A stretch of 64,000 nucleotides of DNA from JBKBKC01 sp046294265 (lineage in GTDB: Bacteria > Pseudomonadota > Alphaproteobacteria > Rhodobacterales > Rhodobacteraceae): assembly GCA_046294265.1 (NCBI GenBank), contig JBKBKC010000001.1, positions 248,001 through 312,000 of the forward strand. The letters are read 5' to 3'. The notes beneath the pieces are model-generated. The model saw only the letters and a list, made by a program, of their open reading frames with translations. It made no database searches and had not been told where the DNA came from. The position numbers and the translations under genes were made by a program. Shown here in pieces: positions 24,169 through 32,177 of this stretch (position 1 is its first letter; each line of letters begins with the position of its first letter).

Positions 24169-24534
24169 CTAGTCGAAGAACGGCGTCATCTGCGCCACGA
24201 TCACCGCGTTTTCCGCAAGCGCCCGCGCCATCAGCGCGCGTTCCTCGGGGTCGATCTGGTCGCCGTTTTCCTCGCGCTCGGCGATGGTGCCCAGGCCCTC
24301 GACCTCCAGCACGGCGAGGTCGGCCTGTTTCAGGATGGCCACGGTTTCGCGCACCGCCTCGGCCTCGTCCACGCCCGAGGCATAGACCATCAGCCCCGCG
24401 CCGGAGGAACGGTCCGGCAGGCCGTCGCCGGTCTTGCGCCCGGTCTGCACGAGGAGGGTGAACACCTGCTGGGGGCGGGGCGCCTTGGCGGGTTTGTCGG
24501 GTTTGTCGGGCTTTTCGGGCGGGGTGTCAGCCAT
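24169..24534 (-). CDS. Hypothetical protein next to the formate dehydrogenase region
   Basis: A 121-residue soluble protein of unknown function. It starts with a Pro/Lys/Asp repeat (KPDKPDKPAKAPRP), then a compact alpha/beta domain (QVFTLLVQTGRKTGDGLPDRSSGAGLMVYASG; AVRETVAILKQADLAVLEVEG). It overlaps the end of the TusA-like gene by 8 bases and so is in the same operon. It converges on the third Hint gene with only 3 bases between the stops. I do not recognise the family. Confidence 0.7.
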   Translation of the reverse strand: MADTPPEKPDKPDKPAKAPRPQQVFTLLVQTGRKTGDGLPDRSSGAGLMVYASGVDEAEAVRETVAILKQADLAVLEVEGLGTIAEREENGDQIDPEERALMARALAENAVIVAQMTPFFD

Positions 24535-24754
24535 GGCGGATCAGATAGACCTGCGCCGCGCCATCCTCGCCCACCGACACCAGATCGTGCCCCGCCTCGC
24601 GGCAGTAATGCGGCACGTCCACCACCGCTGCGGGGTCGGTCGCCACAAGGCGCAGCACCTGGCCCGGCGACATGTCCTTGAGCCGCTTGCGCGCCTTGAG
24701 CACCGGCAGCGGGCACAACAGGCCGCGCGCATCGAGTTCCTGATCCCAGTCCAT
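24527..24754 (-). CDS. TusA/SirA-family sulfur carrier protein
   Basis: A 75-residue sulfur-transfer protein. The active-site motif CPLPVLKARKRL (Cys15 in the conserved CPxP) and the fold ending PHYCREAGHDLVSV are diagnostic. TusA-type proteins pass persulfide sulfur to tRNA thiolation, molybdenum-cofactor synthesis and related targets. Its position, divergent from and 202 bases upstream of the NAD-linked formate dehydrogenase genes, suggests that here it supplies sulfur for the molybdenum centre. That is inference from context. The start at 24754 gives the exact family length. Confidence 0.85.
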   Translation of the reverse strand: MDWDQELDARGLLCPLPVLKARKRLKDMSPGQVLRLVATDPAAVVDVPHYCREAGHDLVSVGEDGAAQVYLIRHG

Positions 24755-24888
24755 GCCGCGAGAGCTAGGCCAAGCGGCGCGAATTGTCCATGGCGGCGTG
24801 GCGGGCTGTGGCAGTCTGGACGGGCAAGGGAGGCGCGTCGCGTCTGTCGAGCCCCGGGCGGGGGCGGCTTGACGCACCGCGCCCCGTG

Positions 24889-24933
24889 GCGCGACAAGCA
24901 GGGCGCGCGACAAACGAAGGCGCGGCAAGCAGG
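24889..24933 (+). promoter_or_regulatory. Three direct repeats just upstream of the fds genes
   Basis: GCGCGACAAGCAGG (24889), GCGCGACAAACGAAGG (24905) and GCGCGGCAAGCAGG (24920) recur every 15-16 bases and end 23 bases before the fdsGB start. This is the spacing expected for an array of operator half-sites or a leader element. No regulator gene for formate is visible nearby. Confidence 0.45.
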
Positions 24934-24956
24934 CGTCACGCCAGCGGAGGGCAGCC

Positions 24957-26624
24957 ATGGCACTGGACCAGACACGCGGACGGGGACAGGGGCGCCCACA
25001 CCCCAAGGGACGGGTGCTGGAGGATGCGGCCCTGGCCGAAGTGCGGGCGCTTCTGGGCGACCGGCCGCGCAGGCGCGACCTGCTGATAGAGTTCCTGCAC
25101 CTGATCCAGGATGCGCACGGCCATCTGGCCGCCCGGCATCTGCGCGCCCTCGCCGAGGAGATGCGGCTGAGCATGGCCGAGGTGTGGGAGGTGGCGACGT
25201 TCTACGCCCATTTCGACCCCCGGCGCGAGGGCGAGGCCCCGCCACCCGCGCTGACCATCCGCGTCTGCGATTCGCTGAGTTGCGAAATGGCGGGGTCGGA
25301 GGCGCTGTTTGCGGCCCTGTCACGGGGAATGGACCCGGCCTCGGTGCGCGTGCTGCGCGCGCCTTGCATGGGGCGTTGCGATACCGCGCCCGTGGCCGAG
25401 GTGGGTCATCGGCATGTGGATCACGCGAGTGTTGCGGCGGTGGAGGCGGTGATCGCGGGCGGTGACCTGCATCCGGTGATCCCGGCCTATGAAGGGTTTG
25501 ACGCCTATCGCGCGGGCGGCGGATACGACCGCCTTTTGGCGCTGCGGTCGGGGGGCGACTGGATGGCGGTGCAGGAGGAGGTCGCGGCCTCGGGTCTGCG
25601 GGGCCTTGGTGGGGCCGGTTTCCCCGCGGGCAAGAAGTGGGGCTTCGTGCGGGCCAACCCGGGGCCGCGCCTGATGGCCGTGAACGGCGACGAAGGCGAG
25701 CCGGGGACGTTCAAGGACCGGTTCTATCTGGAACGCACCCCGCATCTGATGCTGGAGGGGATGCTGATTGCCGCCTGGGCGGTCGAAGCCGAACGCGTGT
25801 TCATATACATGCGGGACGAGTATCCGGCGGTTCTGCATATCCTTGCCACCGAGATCGCGGCGCTGGAAGCGGCCGGGATCGTGGAGGCGGGCTACATCGA
25901 CCTGCGCAGGGGGGCGGGGGCCTACATCTGCGGCGAGGAATCCGCGATGATCGAAAGCATCGAGGGCAAGCGCGGCATCCCCCGCCTGCGCCCGCCCTAT
26001 GTGGCGCAAGTGGGGGTGTTCGGGCGCCCGACGCTGGTGCACAATGTGGAAACGCTGCACTGGGTGGCGCGGGTGCTGCGCGAGGGGCCAGAGGTGCTTT
26101 CGGGCGCGGAGCTGAACGGGCGCAAGGGGTTGCGGTCCTATTCGGTGTCGGGCCGGGTGGCGCGGCCGGGGGTCTATCTGCTGGCTGCCGGGTCCACGAT
26201 CGTCGATGTGATCGCGGCGGCGGGGGGGATGGCGGAGGGGCATCGGTTCCACGCCTATCAGCCGGGTGGGCCGTCCTCGGGCCTTTTGCCCGCCTCGGTG
26301 GTGGTGCCGCTGGATTTCGACACGCTGCAACCCTTGGGCACGTTCATCGGGTCGGCGGCGGTGGTGGTGCTGGGGCACCAGGACCGCGCGCGCGATGCAG
26401 CCCTGAACATGCTGCGGTTTTTCGAGCGCGAGTCCTGCGGGCAATGCACGCCCTGCCGGGTGGGCTGCGAAAAGGCGGTGACGCTGATGCAGGCAGAGCG
26501 GTGGGACCGTGCACTTTTGGGCGACATCAGCGACGTGATGGCGGATGCCAGCATCTGCGGGCTGGGGCAGGCGGCGCCGAATGCGATCCGGCTGGTCATG
26601 CAGCATTTCCCGGAGGAGATCTGA
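24957..26624 (+). CDS. NAD-dependent formate dehydrogenase, fused gamma-beta subunit (FdsG-FdsB / NuoE-NuoF type)
   Basis: A 555-residue fusion of the electron-output subunits of the soluble NAD-linked formate dehydrogenase. Residues ~1-155 are the NuoE/FdsG thioredoxin-like domain with four Cys for [2Fe-2S] (VCDSLSCEMAG; CMGRCDTAP). Residues ~190-555 are NuoF/FdsB-like, with the FMN and NADH sites (GGAGFPAGKKW; NGDEGEPGTFKDR; GAGAYICGEE) and the 4Fe-4S site SCGQCTPCRVGCEK plus a later Cys (SICGLG). In Rhodobacter capsulatus these are two proteins. GGAGG lies six bases before the ATG. The stop shares TGATG with the cupin gene. It passes electrons from FdsA to NAD+ in the cytoplasm. Confidence 0.92.
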   Translation: MALDQTRGRGQGRPHPKGRVLEDAALAEVRALLGDRPRRRDLLIEFLHLIQDAHGHLAARHLRALAEEMRLSMAEVWEVATFYAHFDPRREGEAPPPALTIRVCDSLSCEMAGSEALFAALSRGMDPASVRVLRAPCMGRCDTAPVAEVGHRHVDHASVAAVEAVIAGGDLHPVIPAYEGFDAYRAGGGYDRLLALRSGGDWMAVQEEVAASGLRGLGGAGFPAGKKWGFVRANPGPRLMAVNGDEGEPGTFKDRFYLERTPHLMLEGMLIAAWAVEAERVFIYMRDEYPAVLHILATEIAALEAAGIVEAGYIDLRRGAGAYICGEESAMIESIEGKRGIPRLRPPYVAQVGVFGRPTLVHNVETLHWVARVLREGPEVLSGAELNGRKGLRSYSVSGRVARPGVYLLAAGSTIVDVIAAAGGMAEGHRFHAYQPGGPSSGLLPASVVVPLDFDTLQPLGTFIGSAAVVVLGHQDRARDAALNMLRFFERESCGQCTPCRVGCEKAVTLMQAERWDRALLGDISDVMADASICGLGQAAPNAIRLVMQHFPEEI

Positions 26625-26908
26625 TGGCCCATGCGGTGCATACGGTGCTGATCGACGATGAACGGGTGATCGTGAACCGGTTCGACTTCGCCCCCGGCGA
26701 CGAGACCGGCGCGCATGTGCATGGCTACCCCTATGTGATCGTGCCGCTGACGGACGGGATGCTGCGGGTGGTGATGGATGACGGGACCGAGGTGATGGCC
26801 CCCCTGACCATGGGCCTGCCCTATTCCCGGCCCCGCGGCGTGTCGCACAACGTGTTCAATGGCGGGGGTGCGCCGCTGTCTTTCCTTGAAATCGAGATCA
26901 AGCCATGA
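26624..26908 (+). CDS. Small cupin protein in the fds operon
   Basis: A 94-residue single-domain cupin. Metal-site motif 1 is GDETGAHVHGYPYVIVPL (His-x-His) and motif 2 falls in GLPYSRPRGVSHNVFN. It sits between fdsGB and fdsA, sharing TGATG with the former and ATGA with the latter, so all three must be translated together. No signal peptide. Cupins this small often bind a metal or small ligand. A role in enzyme assembly or formate sensing is possible but unproven. Confidence 0.85.
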   Translation: MAHAVHTVLIDDERVIVNRFDFAPGDETGAHVHGYPYVIVPLTDGMLRVVMDDGTEVMAPLTMGLPYSRPRGVSHNVFNGGGAPLSFLEIEIKP

Positions 26909-29682
26909 CCGAGCCGGTGATCTTTACCCTGAACGGCCAGCCCGTGGCAGCCCAGCCGGGCCAGACGATCTGGGAGGTGGCGCAGGGACGCGGCCTGACG
27001 ATCCCGCATCTGTGCCACAAGCCCGCCCCCGGCTATCGCCCCGACGGCAACTGCCGCGCCTGCGTGGTAGAGGTGGAGGGCGAGCGGGTGCTCGCCCCCA
27101 GTTGCTGCCGGGTGCCGGTGGCGGGGATGGTGGTGCGCACCGACTCCGAGCGGGCGAAAAAGGCGCAAGGCATGGTTGTCGAGATGCTGCTGGCCGACCA
27201 GCCCGCGCGGGAGGACGCGCATGACCGGTCGTCGCATCTGTGGGACATGGCGGATGCCGTGGGGGTGGCGACCAGCCGGTTGCCCAGGCTGGCGGCGGCG
27301 CGCGTGCCCCTGCTGGATGACAGCCATGTGGCGATGCGGGTCAATCTGGATGCCTGCATTTCCTGCGGGCTTTGCGTGCGGGCCTGCCGCGAGGTGCAGG
27401 TGAACGATGTGATCGGGATGGCGGGGCGGGGGCATGACGCCTTTCCGGTGTTCGACATGGCCGATCCGATGGGGCAAAGCACCTGCGTCGCCTGCGGCGA
27501 ATGCGTGCAGGCCTGCCCCACCGGCGCGCTGATGCCGGCAAGCGTGATGGACGATGCGCAGCGCGGCGACAGCCGGGATTTCGACCGCGAGGTTGCCAGC
27601 CTCTGCCCCTTCTGCGGCGTGGGGTGTCAGGTATCGCTGAAGGTCAAGGATGGCCGGATCGCGCATGTCGAGGGTGTGAATGGCCCGGCGAACGAGGGGC
27701 GGCTCTGCGTCAAGGGGCGGTTCGGGTTCGACTATATCTGCCATCCGCAGCGGCTGACCAAGCCGCTGATCCGGCGCGAGGATGCGTCGCCCAAAGGGCT
27801 CAACGCCGACCCCGCCAACCCGCTGACGCATTTCCGCGAGGCGACATGGGACGAAGCGCTGGAGGTGGCGGCGCGCGGGCTGATGGACCTGCGCAGCCTT
27901 TGGGGCGGGCGGGCGGTGGCGGGGTTCGGCAGCGCCAAATGCACGAACGAAGAGGCCTATCTGTTCCAGAAGCTGATCCGGCAGGCATTCAAGCACAACA
28001 ACGTGGATCACTGCACGCGGCTGTGCCATGCGTCCTCGGTGGCCGCGTTGATGGAAAATGTGGGCTCGGCGGCGGTAACGGCGACGTTCAACGAGGTGAA
28101 GAACGCCGATTGCGTGATCGTGATTGGCGCGAACCCGACCGAGAACCACCCCGTGGCCGCCACCTATTTCAAGCAGTTCGCCAAGCGCGGCGGCGACCTG
28201 ATCGTGATGGACCCGCGCGGCATGGGGTTGAAGCGGCACGCGACCCACATGCTGCAATTCCGCCCCGGAACGGATGTGGCGCTCTTGAACGCGATCATGA
28301 ACGTGATCGTCAAGGAAAAGCTTTACGACCGGCAGTATATCGAGGGCTTCACCGAAGGGTTCTTCGAGTTCCGCGACCATATCCGGGCCTTCACGCCGGA
28401 ACGGATGGCCCCCCTGTGCGGCATTGATGCCGAAACCATCCGCACCGTCGCCCGCACATTTTCGCGCGCGCGGGCGGGGATGATCTTTTGGGGCATGGGT
28501 GTGTCGCAGCACATCCACGGCACGGACAATGCGCGCTGCCTGATCTCTCTGGCGCTCTTGTGTGGTCATGTCGGGCGGCCCGGGACCGGGCTGCACCCGC
28601 TGCGCGGGCAGAACAACGTGCAGGGCGCGTCGGATGCGGGCCTGATCCCGATGTTCCTGCCCGACTATCACCCCGTCGGCGATCCCGACACGCGCGATCT
28701 GTTCAAGCATATCTGGCAGGGCACCGAGATCGAGGCGCAGCGCGGCCTGACGGTGGTGGAGATCATGGACGCGATCTATCGCGGCGAGATCCGGGGGATG
28801 TATATCATGGGTGAAAACCCCGCGATGTCCGACCCCGATCTTGACCATGCCCGCCGAGCGCTGGCAAAACTGGAGCATCTGGTGGTGCAGGATATCTTTC
28901 TGACCGAAACGGCGATGTATGCCGATGTGATCCTGCCCGCGGCGGCGTTCTATGAGAAATCGGGTACGGTCACCAACACCAACCGGCAGGTGCAGATGGC
29001 CCGCGCGGCGGTGGCGCCACCGGGCGGGGCGCGGGCGGATTGGCGCATCACGGTTGACCTTGCGAACCGGCTGGGGCTGGACTGGGATTATGACAGCCCC
29101 CGCGAGGTGTTCGCGGAAATGAAGATGTCGATGCGGTCCTTGCACCACATCACCTGGGCGCGGCTGGAGAATGAAGGCGCCGTGACCTACCCCAGCCTTG
29201 GCCCCGATGACCCCGGGCAGGCGGTGGTGTTCGGCGATGGCTTCCCGCGCCGCGCGGGGCGGGCCAAGTTCACCCCCGCCCGCGTGACGCCGCCCGCCGA
29301 GGCGCCCGACCGCAACTATCCGATGATCCTGATCACCGGGCGTCAGCTGGAACACTGGCACACCGGCTCGATGACGCGGCGATCCGAGACGCTGGACGCG
29401 CTGGAGCCTGAGGCCTTCGCGTCGCTGCACCCGGCAACCTTGCGGCGGCTGGGGGTGGAACCGGGGGCGATGGTGCGGCTGTCCACCCGGCGCGGGAAAA
29501 TAACCGTGCGGGCGCGGGCCGACCGGGCGGTGGCCGAGGATTGCGCCTTCATGCCGTTTGCCTATGTCGAGGCGGCGGCGAACGTGCTGACCAACCCGCA
29601 GCTGGACCCGTTCGGGAAGATCCCCGAGTTCAAGTATGCGGCGGTGCGGGTGGAGGCGGCAGACGGGGTGGCGGCAGAGTAG
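26905..29682 (+). CDS. fdsA: NAD-dependent formate dehydrogenase, catalytic alpha subunit
   Basis: The 925-residue molybdenum (bis-MGD) subunit oxidises formate to CO2 in the cytoplasm. It has an N-terminal NuoG-like part with a [2Fe-2S] ferredoxin (HLCHKPAPGYRPDGNCRAC, residues ~36-55) and two ferredoxin-type 4Fe-4S clusters (CISCGLCVRAC near 152; CVACGECVQACPTG near 194). The FdhF-like core follows, with its own 4Fe-4S motif CPFCGVGC near 234. The active-site residue is Cys374 (RLCHASS), not selenocysteine; the next residue is the catalytic His. No Tat signal is present, as expected for the soluble enzyme. Unlike R. capsulatus, no fdsC or fdsD follows: the next gene converges one base after the stop. 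Confidence 0.96.
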   Translation: MTEPVIFTLNGQPVAAQPGQTIWEVAQGRGLTIPHLCHKPAPGYRPDGNCRACVVEVEGERVLAPSCCRVPVAGMVVRTDSERAKKAQGMVVEMLLADQPAREDAHDRSSHLWDMADAVGVATSRLPRLAAARVPLLDDSHVAMRVNLDACISCGLCVRACREVQVNDVIGMAGRGHDAFPVFDMADPMGQSTCVACGECVQACPTGALMPASVMDDAQRGDSRDFDREVASLCPFCGVGCQVSLKVKDGRIAHVEGVNGPANEGRLCVKGRFGFDYICHPQRLTKPLIRREDASPKGLNADPANPLTHFREATWDEALEVAARGLMDLRSLWGGRAVAGFGSAKCTNEEAYLFQKLIRQAFKHNNVDHCTRLCHASSVAALMENVGSAAVTATFNEVKNADCVIVIGANPTENHPVAATYFKQFAKRGGDLIVMDPRGMGLKRHATHMLQFRPGTDVALLNAIMNVIVKEKLYDRQYIEGFTEGFFEFRDHIRAFTPERMAPLCGIDAETIRTVARTFSRARAGMIFWGMGVSQHIHGTDNARCLISLALLCGHVGRPGTGLHPLRGQNNVQGASDAGLIPMFLPDYHPVGDPDTRDLFKHIWQGTEIEAQRGLTVVEIMDAIYRGEIRGMYIMGENPAMSDPDLDHARRALAKLEHLVVQDIFLTETAMYADVILPAAAFYEKSGTVTNTNRQVQMARAAVAPPGGARADWRITVDLANRLGLDWDYDSPREVFAEMKMSMRSLHHITWARLENEGAVTYPSLGPDDPGQAVVFGDGFPRRAGRAKFTPARVTPPAEAPDRNYPMILITGRQLEHWHTGSMTRRSETLDALEPEAFASLHPATLRRLGVEPGAMVRLSTRRGKITVRARADRAVAEDCAFMPFAYVEAAANVLTNPQLDPFGKIPEFKYAAVRVEAADGVAAE

Positions 29683-29683
29683 G

Positions 29684-30874
29684 TTAGCCCCCGTTGGCCC
29701 GCAGATAGTCCACCAGCGCCGCGCGGTCTGCTGGATCGGGCAGGCGCTGTTCGGGCATCCGCGACCCGGGGGTATAGGCCTCGGGGCCCTGTTCGAAGAG
29801 GGCGGCGATGGTGTCGGGCGTCCAGGTGATGTCCAGCCGGTGCAGCGCGTCGGAATAGGCATATCCGGGCGCGGTGGCGATGCGGCGGCCAAGGATGCCG
29901 TGCAGGGTGGGGCCGGCGCGGTTGCCGTCATCGGGGTCGAGCGTGTGGCAGACGGCGCAGGCGCGCCAGACCTGCGCACCGCGGCTGTCATCGGCGGTGG
30001 CCGGGGTTGCAGAGCCTTCCCCCAGGGGCGTGCCATCGATGCGCCAGCGGCGGATCAACCCGTCATTGCCGCCGGTCAGCAGCGTGTCGCCGGCAAAGGC
30101 CAGCGCCCAGATCGCCCCCTGCCCCGTCTCGATCCGCACGCGCAGCGTGAAATCGTCGGCATCGACCAGCCAGACCTCGCCCGAGACCGAGGCCGCCGCC
30201 AGCAACCCCGGCCCGGCCGCGAGTGCCACCACGGGCAGCGGGCGTTCGGACAGGCTGCGTTCCATCACCACGCCATTCGGGGCGACGCGGCGCAACACGC
30301 CATCTGCCCCCGCAACAATCACCGTATCGCCGGTTGCGACAAGGGCTGCGGGAGGTGAGGGCATATCGACCGATCCGGTCAGATTGTCCGCCTGCCAGAA
30401 CCGCAGGCGCAGGTCGGTGCCGGTTGAGGCCAGGCCACCCTGAAACGCCGCAAGCCCCGTGACCTGCCCCTGATGCGCCTCCCATCCCGTGCCATCGGGA
30501 AGCACGATGCGACCATCCCAGCCTCCGCTGGCCACCCCATCCGGCGTGGCGGCGAGGGCGGCTACGGGGGCGTCATGGACTGGGCGTGAGGCCAGAGGCT
30601 CGGGTCCCGTTCCCCAGATCACCACCTGCCCGTCCTGTCCGCCGGTGGCAAACCCTTCAGGCAGGGCCAGCACCGCCGTCACAGCCCCGGTGTGGCCCCG
30701 AACGACCTGCGCGGGCAATACCCCCTCCCAGCGGATCGCCCGGGTGTCGAAACTGCCTGATATTACCCGGTCTCCCGCCACCGACAGCGCCCGCACCGGC
30801 CCGCCATGGCCGCGCATGTCCTGCGCGGTGGCCGGGGTGGCCAGGGCGAGCGCGAGGCTTAGCCAGCGCCACAC
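29684..30874 (-). CDS. Exported WD40-repeat / cytochrome c fusion protein
   Basis: A 396-residue protein with a Sec signal peptide (MWRWLSLALALATPATA). A WD40-like propeller spans about residues 20-290, with repeats such as GHGGPVRALSVAGDRVISGSFD, GHTGAVTAVLALPEGFATGG and GAIWALAFAGDTLLTGGNDG. A C-terminal class I cytochrome c domain follows: CAVCH at Cys306-His310, with the probable Met ligand in SRMPEQRLP. Being exported and haem-bearing, it probably acts in the periplasm. It lies between the two formate dehydrogenase loci, 4 bases after a 51-residue membrane protein gene and downstream of an Mrp-type gene. An electron link to the exported formate dehydrogenase is inferred. It converges on fdsA. 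Confidence 0.88.
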   Translation of the reverse strand: MWRWLSLALALATPATAQDMRGHGGPVRALSVAGDRVISGSFDTRAIRWEGVLPAQVVRGHTGAVTAVLALPEGFATGGQDGQVVIWGTGPEPLASRPVHDAPVAALAATPDGVASGGWDGRIVLPDGTGWEAHQGQVTGLAAFQGGLASTGTDLRLRFWQADNLTGSVDMPSPPAALVATGDTVIVAGADGVLRRVAPNGVVMERSLSERPLPVVALAAGPGLLAAASVSGEVWLVDADDFTLRVRIETGQGAIWALAFAGDTLLTGGNDGLIRRWRIDGTPLGEGSATPATADDSRGAQVWRACAVCHTLDPDDGNRAGPTLHGILGRRIATAPGYAYSDALHRLDITWTPDTIAALFEQGPEAYTPGSRMPEQRLPDPADRAALVDYLRANGG

Positions 30875-30878
30875 GCGG

Positions 30879-31034
30879 TCAGAAGCTCACCAGATTGCTG
30901 CCGGGCGAGGTGATGCGCGCACCTTCGGTGGTGAAGGCGTCGGGCGAGGACATCTGGAACCGATCGTTCAACACATAGTCGGCCGCGAACCCGACCGCGA
31001 CCGCCACCACCACCGCTGCAAGAAAAGCCTTCAT
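30879..31034 (-). CDS. Small membrane-anchored or exported protein, 51 residues
   Basis: A short frame encoding MKAFLAAVVVAVAVGFAADYV followed by a polar tail ending SPGSNLVSF. AAGGAGACC lies about 8 bases upstream of the ATG. The N-terminal ~20 residues are one hydrophobic helix, either an uncleaved anchor or a signal peptide; the rest would be periplasmic. It is 4 bases before the WD40-cytochrome gene and 16 bases after mrp, so it belongs to the same operon. I do not recognise a named family; small proteins of this kind accompany formate dehydrogenase loci. Possibly a subunit or anchor for the cytochrome. Confidence 0.75.
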   Translation of the reverse strand: MKAFLAAVVVAVAVGFAADYVLNDRFQMSSPDAFTTEGARITSPGSNLVSF

Positions 31035-31050
31035 CGCCTGGTCTCCTTTG

Positions 31051-32106
31051 TCATTCCGCCGCCTTGCGCGGCATCGTCAGGGTTTGCCAGAGGGCGGTTG
31101 CCATCCGGGTATAGATGCGGCCCAGGGGGCCGTCGGGGTCGCGCGCCGTCACCGGGCGGCCCGCGTCGCTGGCGGCGCGCAGTTCCATGGTCAGGGGCAC
31201 GGCACCCAGATAGGGCACGGCGAGGCGCGCGGCCTCGGCCTCGGCCCCGCCGGTGCCAAAGATCGCGTGCTGGCCGCCGCAGTCGGGGCAGATGAAATGG
31301 GCCATGTTCTCGATAAGGCCGAGGATCGGCACATCCACCTTGCGGAACATGGTGATACCACGCCGCGCGTCGATCAGGGCCAGATCCTGCGGGGTGGACA
31401 CGATCACCGCCCCCGAAGGCCGCGCGCCCTGCGCGATGGCAAGCTGCGCATCGCCAGTGCCGGGGGGCATGTCGATCATGAGGGCGTCGAGCGTGCCCCA
31501 GTCCACCTCGGCCAGCATCTGGGTGATGGCGCTGGTGACCATGGGCCCGCGCCAGACCATCGCGGCCTCGGGGTCCACCATCAGGCCCATCGACATGGCG
31601 GCGATGCCATGCGCCTGCATGGGGATCAGCTTGCGCGCAGCCGTCATGCGCGGCTGGCCTGTGAGGCCAAGGAGCGTGGGCAGCGACGGCCCGTGCACAT
31701 CGGCATCCAGGATGCCCACGTGCAGGCCAAGGCTGCGCAGGCCCACGGCGAGGTTGACGCAGGTGGTGGATTTGCCCACGCCGCCCTTCGCCGAAGACAC
31801 GGCGATCACAAACCGCACGCCGGGCAGGATGGGCGGTTGTGCCGGGGGGGCGTCTTTCTGCGCCGTCGGTCGGTCAGCGGTCAGAACGACCATCGCGCGG
31901 GGGTCGACGGCGCGAAGTGCCGTCTCGGTTGCGCTACGCAGGATGCCAAAGGCCGCGGCCTCATCCGGCGTGATGGCGATGGCCGCGGTCAGGCGCGGGC
32001 CGGCCGACAGGCTGAGGCGGCCCGAGCCGGTAAGCGGAGCGCCGTCCGGAAGGGTGATCCCTGCCAGCGCCGCCCTTGCCCGATCGATGATCGCAGCGTC
32101 GTCCAT
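31051..32106 (-). CDS. Mrp/ApbC (NBP35-type) iron-sulfur cluster carrier ATPase
   Basis: A 351-residue P-loop ATPase that binds and transfers 4Fe-4S clusters. It has the N-terminal MIP18-like domain (about residues 1-85), the deviant Walker A SSAKGGVGKSTTCVNLAVGL near 110, the segment DADVHGPSLPTLLG, the motif MPPGTGDAQLAIAQ and the cluster-binding CxxC in CPDCGGQHAIFG. It is separated from the exported formate dehydrogenase genes by a terminator and is followed by the 51-residue protein and the WD40-cytochrome. Its place between two iron-sulfur-rich enzymes suggests cluster supply to them. It is also the housekeeping-type apbC of many alphaproteobacteria, so the link may be incidental. Confidence 0.9.
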   Translation of the reverse strand: MDDAAIIDRARAALAGITLPDGAPLTGSGRLSLSAGPRLTAAIAITPDEAAAFGILRSATETALRAVDPRAMVVLTADRPTAQKDAPPAQPPILPGVRFVIAVSSAKGGVGKSTTCVNLAVGLRSLGLHVGILDADVHGPSLPTLLGLTGQPRMTAARKLIPMQAHGIAAMSMGLMVDPEAAMVWRGPMVTSAITQMLAEVDWGTLDALMIDMPPGTGDAQLAIAQGARPSGAVIVSTPQDLALIDARRGITMFRKVDVPILGLIENMAHFICPDCGGQHAIFGTGGAEAEAARLAVPYLGAVPLTMELRAASDAGRPVTARDPDGPLGRIYTRMATALWQTLTMPRKAAE

Positions 32107-32123
32107 GTCGCTCCGTCCGGATC

Positions 32124-32152
32124 AAAACGGCCCCGCCCGGTGGGCGGGGCCG
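32124..32152 (-). terminator. Terminator of the exported formate dehydrogenase operon
   Basis: A perfect 11-bp GC stem (CGGCCCCGCCC / GGGCGGGGCCG, 3-base loop) is followed on the minus strand by TTTT. It lies 26 bases after the stop of the cytochrome b subunit gene and just before mrp. Confidence 0.8.
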
Positions 32153-32177
32153 GCATTCACCATCACGCAAGCCCTGC

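Noticed and set aside
26821..30036. A 1,071-codon minus-strand open frame antisense to fdsA
   Set aside because: Composition (His, Arg, Pro, Gln) and lack of any motif show it to be a shadow of fdsA, whose motifs are all intact on the plus strand.
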